Below are positions 53,649 to 62,659 of a stretch of 64,000 bases of DNA, one piece after another. The DNA lies in NCBI RefSeq assembly GCF_038007465.1, contig NZ_JBBOXF010000001.1, positions 186,001-250,000 of the forward strand, written 5' to 3'. The DNA comes from Sporosarcina sp. FSL K6-1508 (GTDB lineage: Bacteria; Bacillota; Bacilli; Bacillales_A; Planococcaceae). Within the stretch, counting starts at the first letter, position 1. Every line of letters begins with the position of its first letter. The translations under genes were made by a program, and so were the position numbers. A model generated the notes under the pieces. That model saw nothing but the letters and a program-made list of their open reading frames with translations. It did not search any database and had not been told where the DNA came from.

Positions 53649-54044
53649 TTATCCTGTAATAGAAATTCCTGCTTCCAAATTTGATACCCGCTTATCAAAC
53701 AAAGACATGCAATTCATACAATTGAATAAAAACACAAGATAGTGAGGCAGAGCCCCATAAACTATGCTGGCATTCAAACTACCAATGTGACAAACATTGA
53801 TCGCTGTCGGCTGATTCTTCACGTCCAAGCACATCACGACAAGATACTCCCGATCCAACTCCCCGAGATACTGCTTGAACAGGTTGTAACCATCTTCCGG
53901 GCTACGAATGGCACGATCCTTGTACAACAGACTCGTTTCCTTCACTAATCGCAACGACACAATATCCACCCGTTTAGCAGGCAATCGTTTCTCCTCTTCC
54001 TTCACCATCAACAATTCCAATTGTTGTGCTTGTGGTTTGTACAT
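53649..54044 (-). pseudogene. radC: Truncated RadC-like JAB domain protein
   Basis: 131 residues. KRVDIVSLRLVKETSLLY, RSPEDGYNLFKQYLGELDREYLVVMCLDVKNQPTAINVCHIGSLNASIV matches the RadC/DUF2466 domain up to the strand before the metal-binding HxH motif. The sequence then turns into an unrelated hydrophobic stretch (YGALPHYLVFLFNCMNC), so the JAMM site is lost. GAGGAG precedes the ATG. RadC-like genes are common cargo of mobile elements in Firmicutes. Two more pieces of similar genes lie at 54866-54970 and 63936-64000, in the same orientation. Confidence 0.8.
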
Positions 54045-54297
54045 GTTTATACCAATCTCCTCCTGAAATTAAAATAAGCCCTACCTCCGTTGATGGAAGT
54101 AAGGCATTTCTATTTGTATTCAGGAATATAATATATGAATGAAAGTAAAGTAGATACGGAATAGATGTTACCTTGACACTAAATCAACTATTTCATTACG
54201 AATTATTCAATTGAATGCAAAACCATTACATTCTTCACAGTTTCACGATTCCAGTTTAGTCGGCTTTCAACAGGCAATAGTAGAAGAATATAATGAA

Positions 54298-54393
54298 AGG
54301 CAAAAGAAAAAGCCCCTTGACCCATAAAGGATCAAAGGGCTGATACTAATCAACAACATCTTCCGCATCAACGGGCTTTAATTGATTGTATAT
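54298..54393. repeat. Dispersed REP-like repeat copy
   Basis: GCAAAAGAAAAAGCCCCTTGA, CCCATAAAGGATCAAAGGGC, then TTCCGCATCAACGGG. The right end is degraded. Confidence 0.75.
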
Positions 54394-54865
54394 CTATATT
54401 ATTCTGTACCAAAAACTATATAGTTGAGTTAATTAACATCCACCTGTCCATAATTACAAATAAAGCGAAATTTTTATTGTTAAATCTAGAAACATATATC
54501 GACAAATTACTTCATTTTTAAAGTGATTTATTCAACATCACTAAAATAAAATATTAAATGTGTCTAAGTTATGTCTAGAATAAGTACTTGAGCACCATCC
54601 AAATAGTCATACTGAATGAACAGCTTATTAACAATAGTCCCGATTAAATATTATAAAGTTCAACATAGTAAGTCTATATGATTAATATAATTGAATAATA
54701 GTTTATAAACGATTTAATTATGGTATTTTATACTCACAAACCCGATATTTTTCCAGTTACAAAGCTGAAATAAACCTGTATAATAAAATTCAAGAGATAG
54801 CAAGAGGAATTGTACATAACAAACTAAATAATAACAGATAAACATAGAGTGCAAAAAGCTCTTTT

Positions 54866-54970
54866 TCCGATTGCTCGCCACCACAATTTGTCCATCCGTT
54901 CAGCTGGCACTCACTTCTCCTCTTCCTTCACCATCAACAATTCCAAGTGTTATACTTGTGGTTTGTACAT
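54866..54970 (-). pseudogene. radC 5' relic
   Basis: From the ATG at 54970 the frame reads MYKPQV-stop-HLELLMVKEEEK-stop-VPAERMDK, the first 30 or so codons of the same gene as 53649-54044 (MYKPQAQQLELLMVKEEEKRLPAKRVD), with two stops and no continuation. Confidence 0.75.
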
Positions 54971-55124
54971 GATCATACTAAATCTTCTTCTGAAATTAAA
55001 ATAAGCCCTATCTCCGCGATGGAAGTAAGGCATTTCAATTGAATGCAAAACCATTACATTCTTCACAGTTTAATGATTCCGGTTTAGTCGGCTTTCAATA
55101 GGCAATAGTTGAAGTATAGAATGG

Positions 55125-55244
55125 AAGGAAAAAGAAAAAGCCCCTTGATCCATAAGGGATCAAAAGACTGATTCTCATTCAACAATCTATTCCGCATTGA
55201 CGGAATAGATTGTCTGAATTGCGTTATAACCTGGCACCCGAAAT
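55125..55244. repeat. Dispersed REP-like repeat, full copy
   Basis: AAAGAAAAAGCCCCTTGATCC / GGATCAAAAGACTG, then CAACAATCTATTCCGCATTG with GACGGAATAGATTGTCTG, and GCGTTATAACCTGGCACCCG. It ends 14 bases before the stop codon of the surface protein, so it may serve as that gene's terminator (GGGGCTTTTTCTTTTTCC on the minus strand). Confidence 0.88.
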
Positions 55245-55257
55245 TAACTTGGTTTAT

Positions 55258-58125
55258 TTATAGATTTCCAAGTGCTTCTTCTGCCGCTGTCAATGTACCA
55301 ACGTTTGTTACCAATGCTTTCTGAGCAGGTGTCAATCCATCGTATGCTATACGAGCTGCTTCAATTGCATCAGTATCATCCACTGTTACGTCTCCTGCTG
55401 CAGGAAGAGCTGTGATTGCTTGAGTTACAGGAGTTGCTGCTCCTTGGTCTGTTGCTGATTGTTGAGCTACTTCAAGTGCTTCTTCTGCCGCTGTCAATGT
55501 ACCAACGTTTGTTACTAATGCTTTCTGAGCAGGTGTCAATCCATCGTATGCTATACGAGCTGCTTCAATTGCATCAGTATCATCCACTGTTACGTCTCCT
55601 GCTGCAGGAAGAGCTGTGATTGCTTGAGTTACAGGAGTTGCTGCTCCTTGGTCTGCTGCTGCTTGCTCAGTCAACGTAACTGCCTTGAAAGTGAAGCTGT
55701 ATTCACCAGTCAGTATTTTACCATCTGCTGATTGAAGATTTCTTCCTAGTGTGATGACGTTAGAACTTAGTAGTGTACCAGGTTTTACTGAGATTTTAAT
55801 TGTATTTTTCTCAATTGTATCATCATCAGTAGCAAGTGCAATACTAGATCCAACTGGAAGCTTATCACCATTTAATGTGAAGTTAGCCGTATCAATAGAT
55901 GCTTCTGTTCCTGTTAAAGCAACAGAATCAGTAAATGTGATTGTAATCGTATCAGCTGCATCGCTTGCATTTCCTGTTACTTTATATGTGTTATCTACAT
56001 TTTTAACTACTTGGAAAGGAGTAACATTAGCTTCATCTTTCTTGATGAGGAAGTCTTTTGTTACCGTAGCTGCTTTGTTGCCAATGTCATCAGTTACGTC
56101 TTTAAGAACTAATGTCCAGTTTTCGCTACCGCCTTTTTGAACAATTTCCTTCATTCCTTCAAAGTCAGTTGCTGTAACAGTGAATGATTTTTGAATACCA
56201 TCAACTGTATAGCTTCCCTCAGTACCTGCGAAAGTACGAGTTTTACCATCTTTATCTTTACCTAGGAATTCAACTTCTTCAACAAGAGCTGCTGTTACTG
56301 GTTCGCTCATTGTCACTTTATATGTGCCAGGTGTAAGCGTTGTTTCAACTTTTGAGATAACCGGGCTTTGAACGTCTGCTGAGTTCATTGGCGATCCAGC
56401 GAAGTTAAGGTCTAATGAAATAGCAGTAGTGTTAGTTTTTCCGTTAACTGCAGTTTTCAGTGAACCTTCTTTAACTACTAGACGGAATTGATCATTATAG
56501 TAGTTATCTTTTGTTGCAGCAGTATTGTATACAGTAGTCCATACAGAAGTTACATCAACTCTATACTGACTAACAGCTCCATCACCAGGAATTTTTGTTA
56601 CAGTATATGCTGGGGTAGCTATTAGGCCAGCTTTACCATTTTCCGCTTTTACCCATTCTTTTGTTTCAGTATCATATACCTGTAATTCAATATTTGATTC
56701 TGGAGTAGCGATAGTTGCATCTTTATCAAATGTCAGACGATATTGATTCGGAGAATCTACTTTTACAGTTGTTTGAGCAATATCTTTGTTCTCATTTACT
56801 GTAAAGCCTAGATTTTGAGTTGAACCAATGTTGTTATTATCTGATAGAGCTGCGAAATCTTTGATTGTAGAAACCTGAAGTGCATGTTTACCCGCTGTAA
56901 AGAATCCAGGTGTAGCATCTTCATTTTCTTCAAATGTATCATCTAGTTCAATTGTAACGATATCACGATTATCTACAAATTCTTTCTTAATTTCATCGAA
57001 TTTGAACGAACCATAAGTTACTTCGTAATTACCAGAAGATTTGAATGTACCATCAATCAAGAAATCAGCAGACGCAATTGGCTCTGAGAACTTAACGATA
57101 AGTTTATTCATTCCTTCTACATTTACTGAAGTTACTTGTGGTACACGAGCGTCAGTAAATTTGAAGCTTGTATTTGATTCTGTAGGTTGGTTAGAAGAGT
57201 TAACCATTGTAACCGCAACATTTACATCTGAGTTGTCTGTAAGAACGTTAGCAGTTTTAATAGCGTTAGCATCATCACGTGAATCAAGTACAGCGATTAA
57301 CGTCTTTTCAGTAGGACCTGATACGAATCCTTTTACTGCACGTGGCGTACCATTTTGTGAAATTGCTACTGTATTGTCTTCACGCAATACGCCAGTCAAT
57401 TGACCATTTTCATTTGTTTCAATAAAATCAGCTACTGTTACTTTTTTATCAAATGTCAATGTTACACGATCTGCTTCGTTTGTATTAGCAGCAGTCAAGT
57501 AAGTTGCATCTACGTTTTCAGAACCAGATGGTAAAAATTGAACATTTGCTGAACCAGCAATTTCACCGATTAAGTCTGCATAGTCACCAGAAGCTTCTAT
57601 AATTTGTGCGTCAACTTTCGCTGTTACACCTTTTGCATTAAATTCAGAACGTAAAACAACTGTCGCTTTACCGTTTTGGATAGTCGCACGCTTTTGAGCC
57701 AATGAACCGTAAGTAGTGTTTAAGTCAAGAACGATATCATTTGCTTTCGTGTCAACTTGTCCAGTTACTTTGTTTACTAATTGGAATGTAACTGTTGTAT
57801 TGTCTTTACCATCAGCTTCAATTCCACCTTTAGCAGGAACTACTTGGAGATCCCATAAAGATTGAATTGTTGGTGTCTTAAACGCAGTTGTTACGGATGG
57901 AAGTGTTTGACCATCTGCAACAACGTCTACTGTTACTAGATTATAAGAAGTATTATAATTTAAACCTGAAACATCTAAAGTAACAGATTTTTTATTTTCA
58001 GATAGAGTAGCGGAGTTTACTTTTCCACCAGCAATCGTGAAGTTACTTGAAGAGGCTTGATCAAATGCTTTGTTGAATGTTACTTCAACAGTTGTTTTGT
58101 TAATCGCACTTTTCAATCCAAACGA
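55258..58125 (-). pseudogene. Surface / S-layer-like protein lacking its 5' end
   Basis: About 955 residues of Ig-like (SbsA/Big-type) beta domains. Repeated motifs are FGLKSAINKTTVEVTFNKAF, DKKVTVADFIETNENG, MNKLIVKFSEPIASADF, TLTPGTYKVTMSEPVTAAL and TITFTDSVALTG, the 'VTFNKAV' style of Bacillales S-layer proteins. The end is two nearly identical 68-residue units (DQGAATPVTQAITALPAAGD..., GLTPAQKALVTNVGTLTAAEEAL), duplicated over 204 bases. There is no signal peptide and no SLH domain: the frame opens with 13 unrelated residues (58161-58126) upstream of FGLKSA. So the gene is cut at about 58125. It could be a silent cassette rather than a dead gene. Confidence 0.8.
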
Positions 58126-58135
58126 GCTTTCACAA

Positions 58136-58182
58136 ATAACCCCTAAAACCATTAGTACCAAGGGTTTAGGCGTTTTTAGGAA
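58136..58182. repeat. Imperfect inverted repeat at the surface gene breakpoint
   Basis: CCTAAAACC (58142-58150 region) and GGGTTTAGG pair at eight of nine positions around an 11-base centre (ATTAGTACCAA), with a further TTTTTAGG after it. It lies exactly where surface-protein homology stops and the methyltransferase relic begins. The shape resembles a tyrosine-recombinase core site; not demonstrated. Confidence 0.45.
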
Positions 58183-58189
58183 TATGTGA

Positions 58190-58349
58190 AATTCAGGTTA
58201 ATGCAAGGCTATTCGGACTGCCTGATACAGTCGTGTTTAAAGGAAGTCTTTCTTCGATGCAAGAACAAAATGATAACAGTGTACCGGCTCGTTTAGCGAA
58301 AGCGGTTGCAAGGCAGGTCAAGAAAGCACTCCGTCCATACCCTCTGTGA
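58190..58349 (+). pseudogene. DNA cytosine methyltransferase C-terminal relic
   Basis: Plus-strand frame NARLFGLPDTVVFKGSLSSM then QEQNDNSVPARLAKAVARQV and a stop. This is the RLFGFPD ... GNSVP-LAKAIA pattern at the end of C5-cytosine methyltransferases (motifs IX-X). Everything upstream is missing; it starts at the same breakpoint that truncates the surface gene on the other strand. A hairpin with TTTTT (AGCAACAA / TTATTGCT, about 58393-58420) follows, probably its old terminator. Confidence 0.65.
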
Positions 58350-58739
58350 AACAGGAACGAAAAATGCACGGTGGTAGAAGGATGATTGCACAAGCAACAA
58401 TCCACTGGGGTTATTGCTTTTTATGATTTTTAGGAAGCTTGTGCTTAGGGACCCCCTACACGTTGTTGCAGAGAGGGGAGTATTTCTGACCTAGTCCGAA
58501 TGAAAAGTGTCCTACACGTGCCTTTTACGAAACGGGATTGGGTATAATCTCAGCCTGTGCCTTGATCGGAAGTAAGCCAGTCCAGACACGAATTGCTGTT
58601 TTCTAATGAGCTAGTTCTTTTATTCCTCCCCCTATTCAAACCGTCCTATACCTTTCTACACACCAAACCCCAAACGTTCACGATGCCTGACCTCTGAAAA
58701 AAACAAAAAAACGAATGCAGCCATCCATCTAAGGGATTG
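58350..58739. other. Intergenic region left of the recombinase operon
   Basis: Terminator-like hairpin near 58393-58424, then 300 bases of pyrimidine-rich sequence without a gene. The last 50 bases (GAATGCAGCCATCC ... GGATTGCTACATCC) could form the operon's terminator on the minus strand. An end of a mobile element may lie here but no clear terminal repeat was found. Confidence 0.4.
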
Positions 58740-59573
58740 CTACATCCATTTGTCATACATCTTTTTTTGTGCGTGGTCATATAAGGTTGCATAGTGTCGA
58801 GTGGTACGAGGATTCACATGCCCCAAGAGTTGTCGGATATGATCCAAGGACATTTCTTTTTGAGCAAGGTGTGCTGCAAATGTATATCGCAACATATGAG
58901 GAGTCACCCGAAACCCTATGGAATCCGAATAGGATTGAAATCTGGCGTTTATCGTGGAAATCCCAAAGCTCCTCTTCGTGTTTGGGTTGATGAACACGTG
59001 TGGTGAAGAATCCGCCCGACTCGATACATAGGTTTCCAAATACTGTCCACAGGTCGCACTGAAGAGGACAATGCGATCGACTCCTCCTTTTCCGTCTTGT
59101 ATGAGTATGCTTCGCTCCGACCAATTTAGATCTTCTGTCCTCAATCTAACCAGCTCACTAATTCGTACGCCAGTGGTATAGAAAACTTCAACCATTGCCT
59201 GTTCAAATAAGTTACCCTCTACACAGGCTCTAAGACTTGCAAGTTCTGGATACGTTAAATAACGTGGTAATTTCTCGTCTACTTTTGGGAATGGGATACC
59301 AACGACTGGATTATTTGTGATCCATCCTTCTTCGAGACAATAGTTAAAAAAGGCATAGATGGCCGTCAGATTCGTCGCTACTGTACCTGGCTTTAGTCCA
59401 CTTTCACTCAACATAATTAAAAAACTTCGAACATCCTTTCTATCAATCTTGTCCAGCGGTTTTTGGATATGCTGATTAAACCGCCGATTGATTCGTAGGT
59501 AGTCTCTGATGGTGACTGCTTTATAACACAAACAGTGATCCTTCCCGAACTGTTCAATATAATGGTGCATCAC
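58740..59573 (-). CDS. Tyrosine recombinase D (277 aa), last of four
   Basis: Core-binding domain 1-95 (TIRDYLRINRRFNQHIQKPLDKIDRKDVRSFLIMLSESGLKPGTVATNLTAIYAFFNYCLEEGWI). The catalytic domain has R in FYTTGVRISELVRLR, K in QDGKGGVDR, HxxR in TPHMLRYTFAAHL (the usual second His is Tyr), H in QLLGHVNPRT and Tyr in RHYATLY. Integrase/Xer family. Its closest relative by eye is the 278-aa protein at 61817. AGGAGG upstream; it starts 15 bases after the 737-aa gene. Four genes with gaps of 6, 14 and 15 bases form one operon. Confidence 0.93.
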   Translation of the reverse strand: MMHHYIEQFGKDHCLCYKAVTIRDYLRINRRFNQHIQKPLDKIDRKDVRSFLIMLSESGLKPGTVATNLTAIYAFFNYCLEEGWITNNPVVGIPFPKVDEKLPRYLTYPELASLRACVEGNLFEQAMVEVFYTTGVRISELVRLRTEDLNWSERSILIQDGKGGVDRIVLFSATCGQYLETYVSSRADSSPHVFINPNTKRSFGISTINARFQSYSDSIGFRVTPHMLRYTFAAHLAQKEMSLDHIRQLLGHVNPRTTRHYATLYDHAQKKMYDKWM

Positions 59574-59588
59574 AGTTTCTGCTTCCTC

Positions 59589-61802
59589 CTATCCCATATA
59601 CATCCTGTATAATTTAATTAGTTTCCATTTGGGTAGTCGTGCATAAAGTTGTGTCGTTTCGAGACTACTATGCCCTAATTCATCGGCAATAAATGATAGA
59701 CTAGCTCCTTTCGTTATTAAATCTGTCGCAAACGTATGCCGGAAACGATGTGGATGAAGCGTCCCAACAATGCCTGCTTCCTCTCCCATCCGTCTTACAA
59801 TGGCATATATTTGACTCTTACTAAGTCGGGATCCCGCTTTTGTCAGAAAGGCTGCGGGGTGTTCCTCATACTGACAGGTTTCGAAATAGCGTTCCACTAA
59901 AATGGCACATGTTTCTGAGAAATGAATACGACGGATTTTCTTTCCTTTTCCAGTCACAATTGCCGATCTGTTTTCCAGGTCGATATCGCTTTTATCCAGC
60001 AGATGAATCTCACCAATACGACAGCCTGAACTGAGAAAAAACTCGACAAGCCCTCGGTCTCTAAGACTCTCCTTTTCACTCACTTGCCGAATTTTTGCCA
60101 CTTCGACTTTTTCCAGATACTTTGGTAATGGTTTAGGGAGTCTTGGAAACCATCGCGATTTGATCGGGCTCTTTTCCAAATAGCCTTCCTCTACACAAAA
60201 TGTAAAGAAAGAGGATAGTGTGGATAAGCAGTTTTTAACAGTGGTCGATTTTAACTTCATCTGAAGATGAACTACCCATCCTAAGATGTCCGCTGAGGCA
60301 AGGAGTGAAAATGTCTCCTCTCGATCCCTGAAAAACATGCGTAGGATATTCTTATGTAGAATAATGGTCCCACGGCTCATGTTTGCGATTTTCATGTTTA
60401 ATAGGTATTCATTCATCATCTCTAGATTTTCTGGACTCTTTATTGGTTTCCTTGCTTCCCAATACTTCTCTTTATCCCGCTCGATCTCCCATTTGGTTTT
60501 TAGTAATGGTTCGTTCATGTAATCCTTTATGTAGCAATAGTTATAAAAACATCGAAGCACACACATGTAATTTTGAATTGTTTTCGTTGTCACATTCCCC
60601 TGCGTTTCGTTGAACCAACTTTCAATATCTTCCGGTGTTAATTGAGAAAAATGAACATCCGTCTTGAAAAAAAAGAGTTGCAAAACGGCTTTGTAGCCAG
60701 TAATTGTACGCCTGCCTCTTTTTTTATGATGCAGATTTAATAAGAAATCATTGATTATTGCTTTATTCTCTTCATTCGGTAATCGAAGTAGAACTTCCCA
60801 ATATCTTTCTGAAGAATAGTTATAGATCACTTTACGTCTCAAGGGGGGATCATTCGTTATGCCTTTCTCCATACAATATTCATAAAAAGACCGTAATGCA
60901 CTTCGTTTCTGTTCCTTCTGCTTGTCCGGGCTTTCCCTTAACCTTTGTTCAATTTCATCCAGAGTAATTGAATGAAAAGGTTTTTCAATGTCCTTAAAAA
61001 AATGTTGCAAACAGACTCGGATACTGACAATAGTACTTTTTTTTCTTTCTGTCTCTTTTAAGCTGTATAAAAACTGATTGATAGTACTTTGATTTTCAGG
61101 ATTGGGAAGCAATAACTTTAACTCATAATATCTTTCATGACTTGTCACTGGTTTATCTTTAGCGTGCAGGGGGGATATCTCAATGTACTGTTCCAACACC
61201 GCATAATTCAAAAAGATGTTTAAAATCTTAAAAAAATCTACAGCCACTATGTTATGGTGTATTTTTTGTTCGGTAATCCACTGTTCAATGTCCTCTTTCA
61301 TAATATCTATTAAGTCTTTCGTTTGATGGACAAAAAAACGTTGTAGGATACTTCGCTGGCGTAAAATCGTTGATTTACAAATATTTCTCCCCTTTTGATG
61401 CAGTAAAAACCCAGCAACTCTTTCTGCATTTTCAGGAACCACCCATTCCATATCTAGTAACCAATACGCTTTTAGACCATTTTTTTTAGGATACAGTGGC
61501 GATTCTTCCATGTGTTTTTCAAGCACTGCATAGTTATACAACTGTCGTATATAACTCAAGTATTGACCCCTTGTTTTTTCTGTTAGGGTCTTTTCTTGTT
61601 CCCTAAGCCATTGCCTAATTTCTTTTTCTGTAATGTCGGCGAAGTGTTTTGTCTGGGTTAAAAAAAACCTCTGCAATACACTACGTGTGTTTGCGAGAAC
61701 TCGTTTACTTCGAGTAGCTTTTTCACTTAGTAAAAAAGCATTCACCAGAATCGTATTTTCAGGGTACGCCAATTCACACTGAACTTCCCAGTAGCTTGTC
61801 AT
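59589..61802 (-). CDS. Tyrosine recombinase C (737 aa) with five tandem core-binding modules
   Basis: A normal tyrosine recombinase is about 300 residues; this has 737. Five modules of about 110 residues each start with a Tyr-Trp/Tyr pair and a PEN or similar motif: SYWEVQCELAYPEN (4), AYWLLDMEWVVPEN (113), RYYELKLLLPNPEN (225), RYWEVLLRLPNEEN (334), KYWEARKPIKSPEN (447). Each continues with a ...ILQRFFL / AVLQLFFFK helix, an 'IT..EIEQWL' motif and a final NYA/FYNYC helix: repeated SAM-like core-binding domains. One catalytic domain follows (about 560-737): R595 in SSGCRIGEI, K in GKGKKIRR, H685 and R688 in HPHRFRHTFAT, H711 in LGHSS, Y720 in TQLYARL. All six active-site residues are present. 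Confidence 0.93.
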   Translation of the reverse strand: MTSYWEVQCELAYPENTILVNAFLLSEKATRSKRVLANTRSVLQRFFLTQTKHFADITEKEIRQWLREQEKTLTEKTRGQYLSYIRQLYNYAVLEKHMEESPLYPKKNGLKAYWLLDMEWVVPENAERVAGFLLHQKGRNICKSTILRQRSILQRFFVHQTKDLIDIMKEDIEQWITEQKIHHNIVAVDFFKILNIFLNYAVLEQYIEISPLHAKDKPVTSHERYYELKLLLPNPENQSTINQFLYSLKETERKKSTIVSIRVCLQHFFKDIEKPFHSITLDEIEQRLRESPDKQKEQKRSALRSFYEYCMEKGITNDPPLRRKVIYNYSSERYWEVLLRLPNEENKAIINDFLLNLHHKKRGRRTITGYKAVLQLFFFKTDVHFSQLTPEDIESWFNETQGNVTTKTIQNYMCVLRCFYNYCYIKDYMNEPLLKTKWEIERDKEKYWEARKPIKSPENLEMMNEYLLNMKIANMSRGTIILHKNILRMFFRDREETFSLLASADILGWVVHLQMKLKSTTVKNCLSTLSSFFTFCVEEGYLEKSPIKSRWFPRLPKPLPKYLEKVEVAKIRQVSEKESLRDRGLVEFFLSSGCRIGEIHLLDKSDIDLENRSAIVTGKGKKIRRIHFSETCAILVERYFETCQYEEHPAAFLTKAGSRLSKSQIYAIVRRMGEEAGIVGTLHPHRFRHTFATDLITKGASLSFIADELGHSSLETTQLYARLPKWKLIKLYRMYMG

Positions 61803-61816
61803 CGTCTTTCTCCCAT

Positions 61817-62653
61817 CTACTGTTGGTATTGATCATACTGCTTTTTTCGATCCGAAGTCATGAGTCGTGTATAGATTCTTGTGCTATTGATATTGCTATG
61901 GCCGAGCAATTCCTGGATATATTCATATTCTAAGCCTTTTTCCAATAATCTCGTCGCGAAAGTATGTCGTAAGGTATGGGGTGTAACTTTAAATCCAAGA
62001 GCTTCTGAATATTCCCGAAATCGTTGTTGGATTAAGCACTGACTGAGTGGTCGACCTTTTGAATTCGAAAACAAATAATCACTATCAACCTTTCGAGTTT
62101 TCAAATGGGTTTTTAACCGTTCTGCACAGTCATTCGTAAATAGTACAAAACGTTCTTGGTTGTTTTTTGCTTTACGAATCCAAATCTGTTTCGTTTCCCA
62201 TTTAATATTTTCTACACGAATATTGAGAAGTTCTTCAATTCTTACACCAGTTGCAAATAATGTTTCAACGATTGCACGTTCCCTAAAATTATTTATCGTA
62301 AATTCCTGCAGCAATGCCAACTGTCGTTTGGTTAAATAATAGGGAAGCGAATCTTCTTTTTGTGGTGATTTTACTTTTATTGTCGGGTTTTGATTGATGA
62401 TATTTTCTTCCACACAATAGTTATAGAAAGATTTTAATGCAGCCAATTTAAGTTGAACACTTCGAGTTTTTAAACCTCTTTCTGTCATACTTGCCATCCA
62501 TATCCGGATATCTCTTGCTTTTACTTCATCTATATTCTTCTGGCAGTTCGAAAAAAATTGCGAGAGTGCTAAATTATAAGCCCGTACCGTTTCTGAACTA
62601 AATTGATTAAAGTTGTCATTAAAGAATTTTTGTATTGCATTTTGATCTACCAC
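61817..62653 (-). CDS. Tyrosine recombinase B (278 aa)
   Basis: GTG start with GGGGTGAGAG upstream, six bases after the 297-aa gene. Core-binding domain (SSETVRAYNLALSQFFSNCQK, RSVQLKLAALKSFYNYCVEENI). The catalytic domain has R in LFATGVRIEELLNIR, K in RKAKNNQERF, HxxR in TPHTLRHTFATRL, H in LLGHSNINST and Tyr in RIYTRL. Complete. Most like the 277-aa protein at 58740, so the operon looks like a duplicated pair. Confidence 0.93.
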   Translation of the reverse strand: MVDQNAIQKFFNDNFNQFSSETVRAYNLALSQFFSNCQKNIDEVKARDIRIWMASMTERGLKTRSVQLKLAALKSFYNYCVEENIINQNPTIKVKSPQKEDSLPYYLTKRQLALLQEFTINNFRERAIVETLFATGVRIEELLNIRVENIKWETKQIWIRKAKNNQERFVLFTNDCAERLKTHLKTRKVDSDYLFSNSKGRPLSQCLIQQRFREYSEALGFKVTPHTLRHTFATRLLEKGLEYEYIQELLGHSNINSTRIYTRLMTSDRKKQYDQYQQ

Positions 62654-62659
62654 TGTCTC

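Larger units (their letters stand above)
54045..55257. other. 1.2 kb of duplicated radC leader and REP-like copies
   Basis: 54045-54310 and 54970-55130 are related: both contain the AAATTAAAATAAGCCCTA-CTCCG leader, ATGGAAGTAAGGCATTTC, GAATGCAAAACCATTACATT and GTTTAGTCGGCTTTCAA. The second lacks about 85 bases present in the first. REP-like copies follow each (54298-54393 and 55125-55244). No intact gene. Confidence 0.75.

Noticed and set aside
55416..57403. Long plus-strand frames across the surface gene
   Set aside because: They are antisense shadows of the repetitive coding sequence; the minus strand frame is the real one.
58193..58405. 70-codon minus-strand frame upstream of the surface gene
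   Set aside because: It is the antisense of the methyltransferase relic, whose plus-strand reading shows a family motif.
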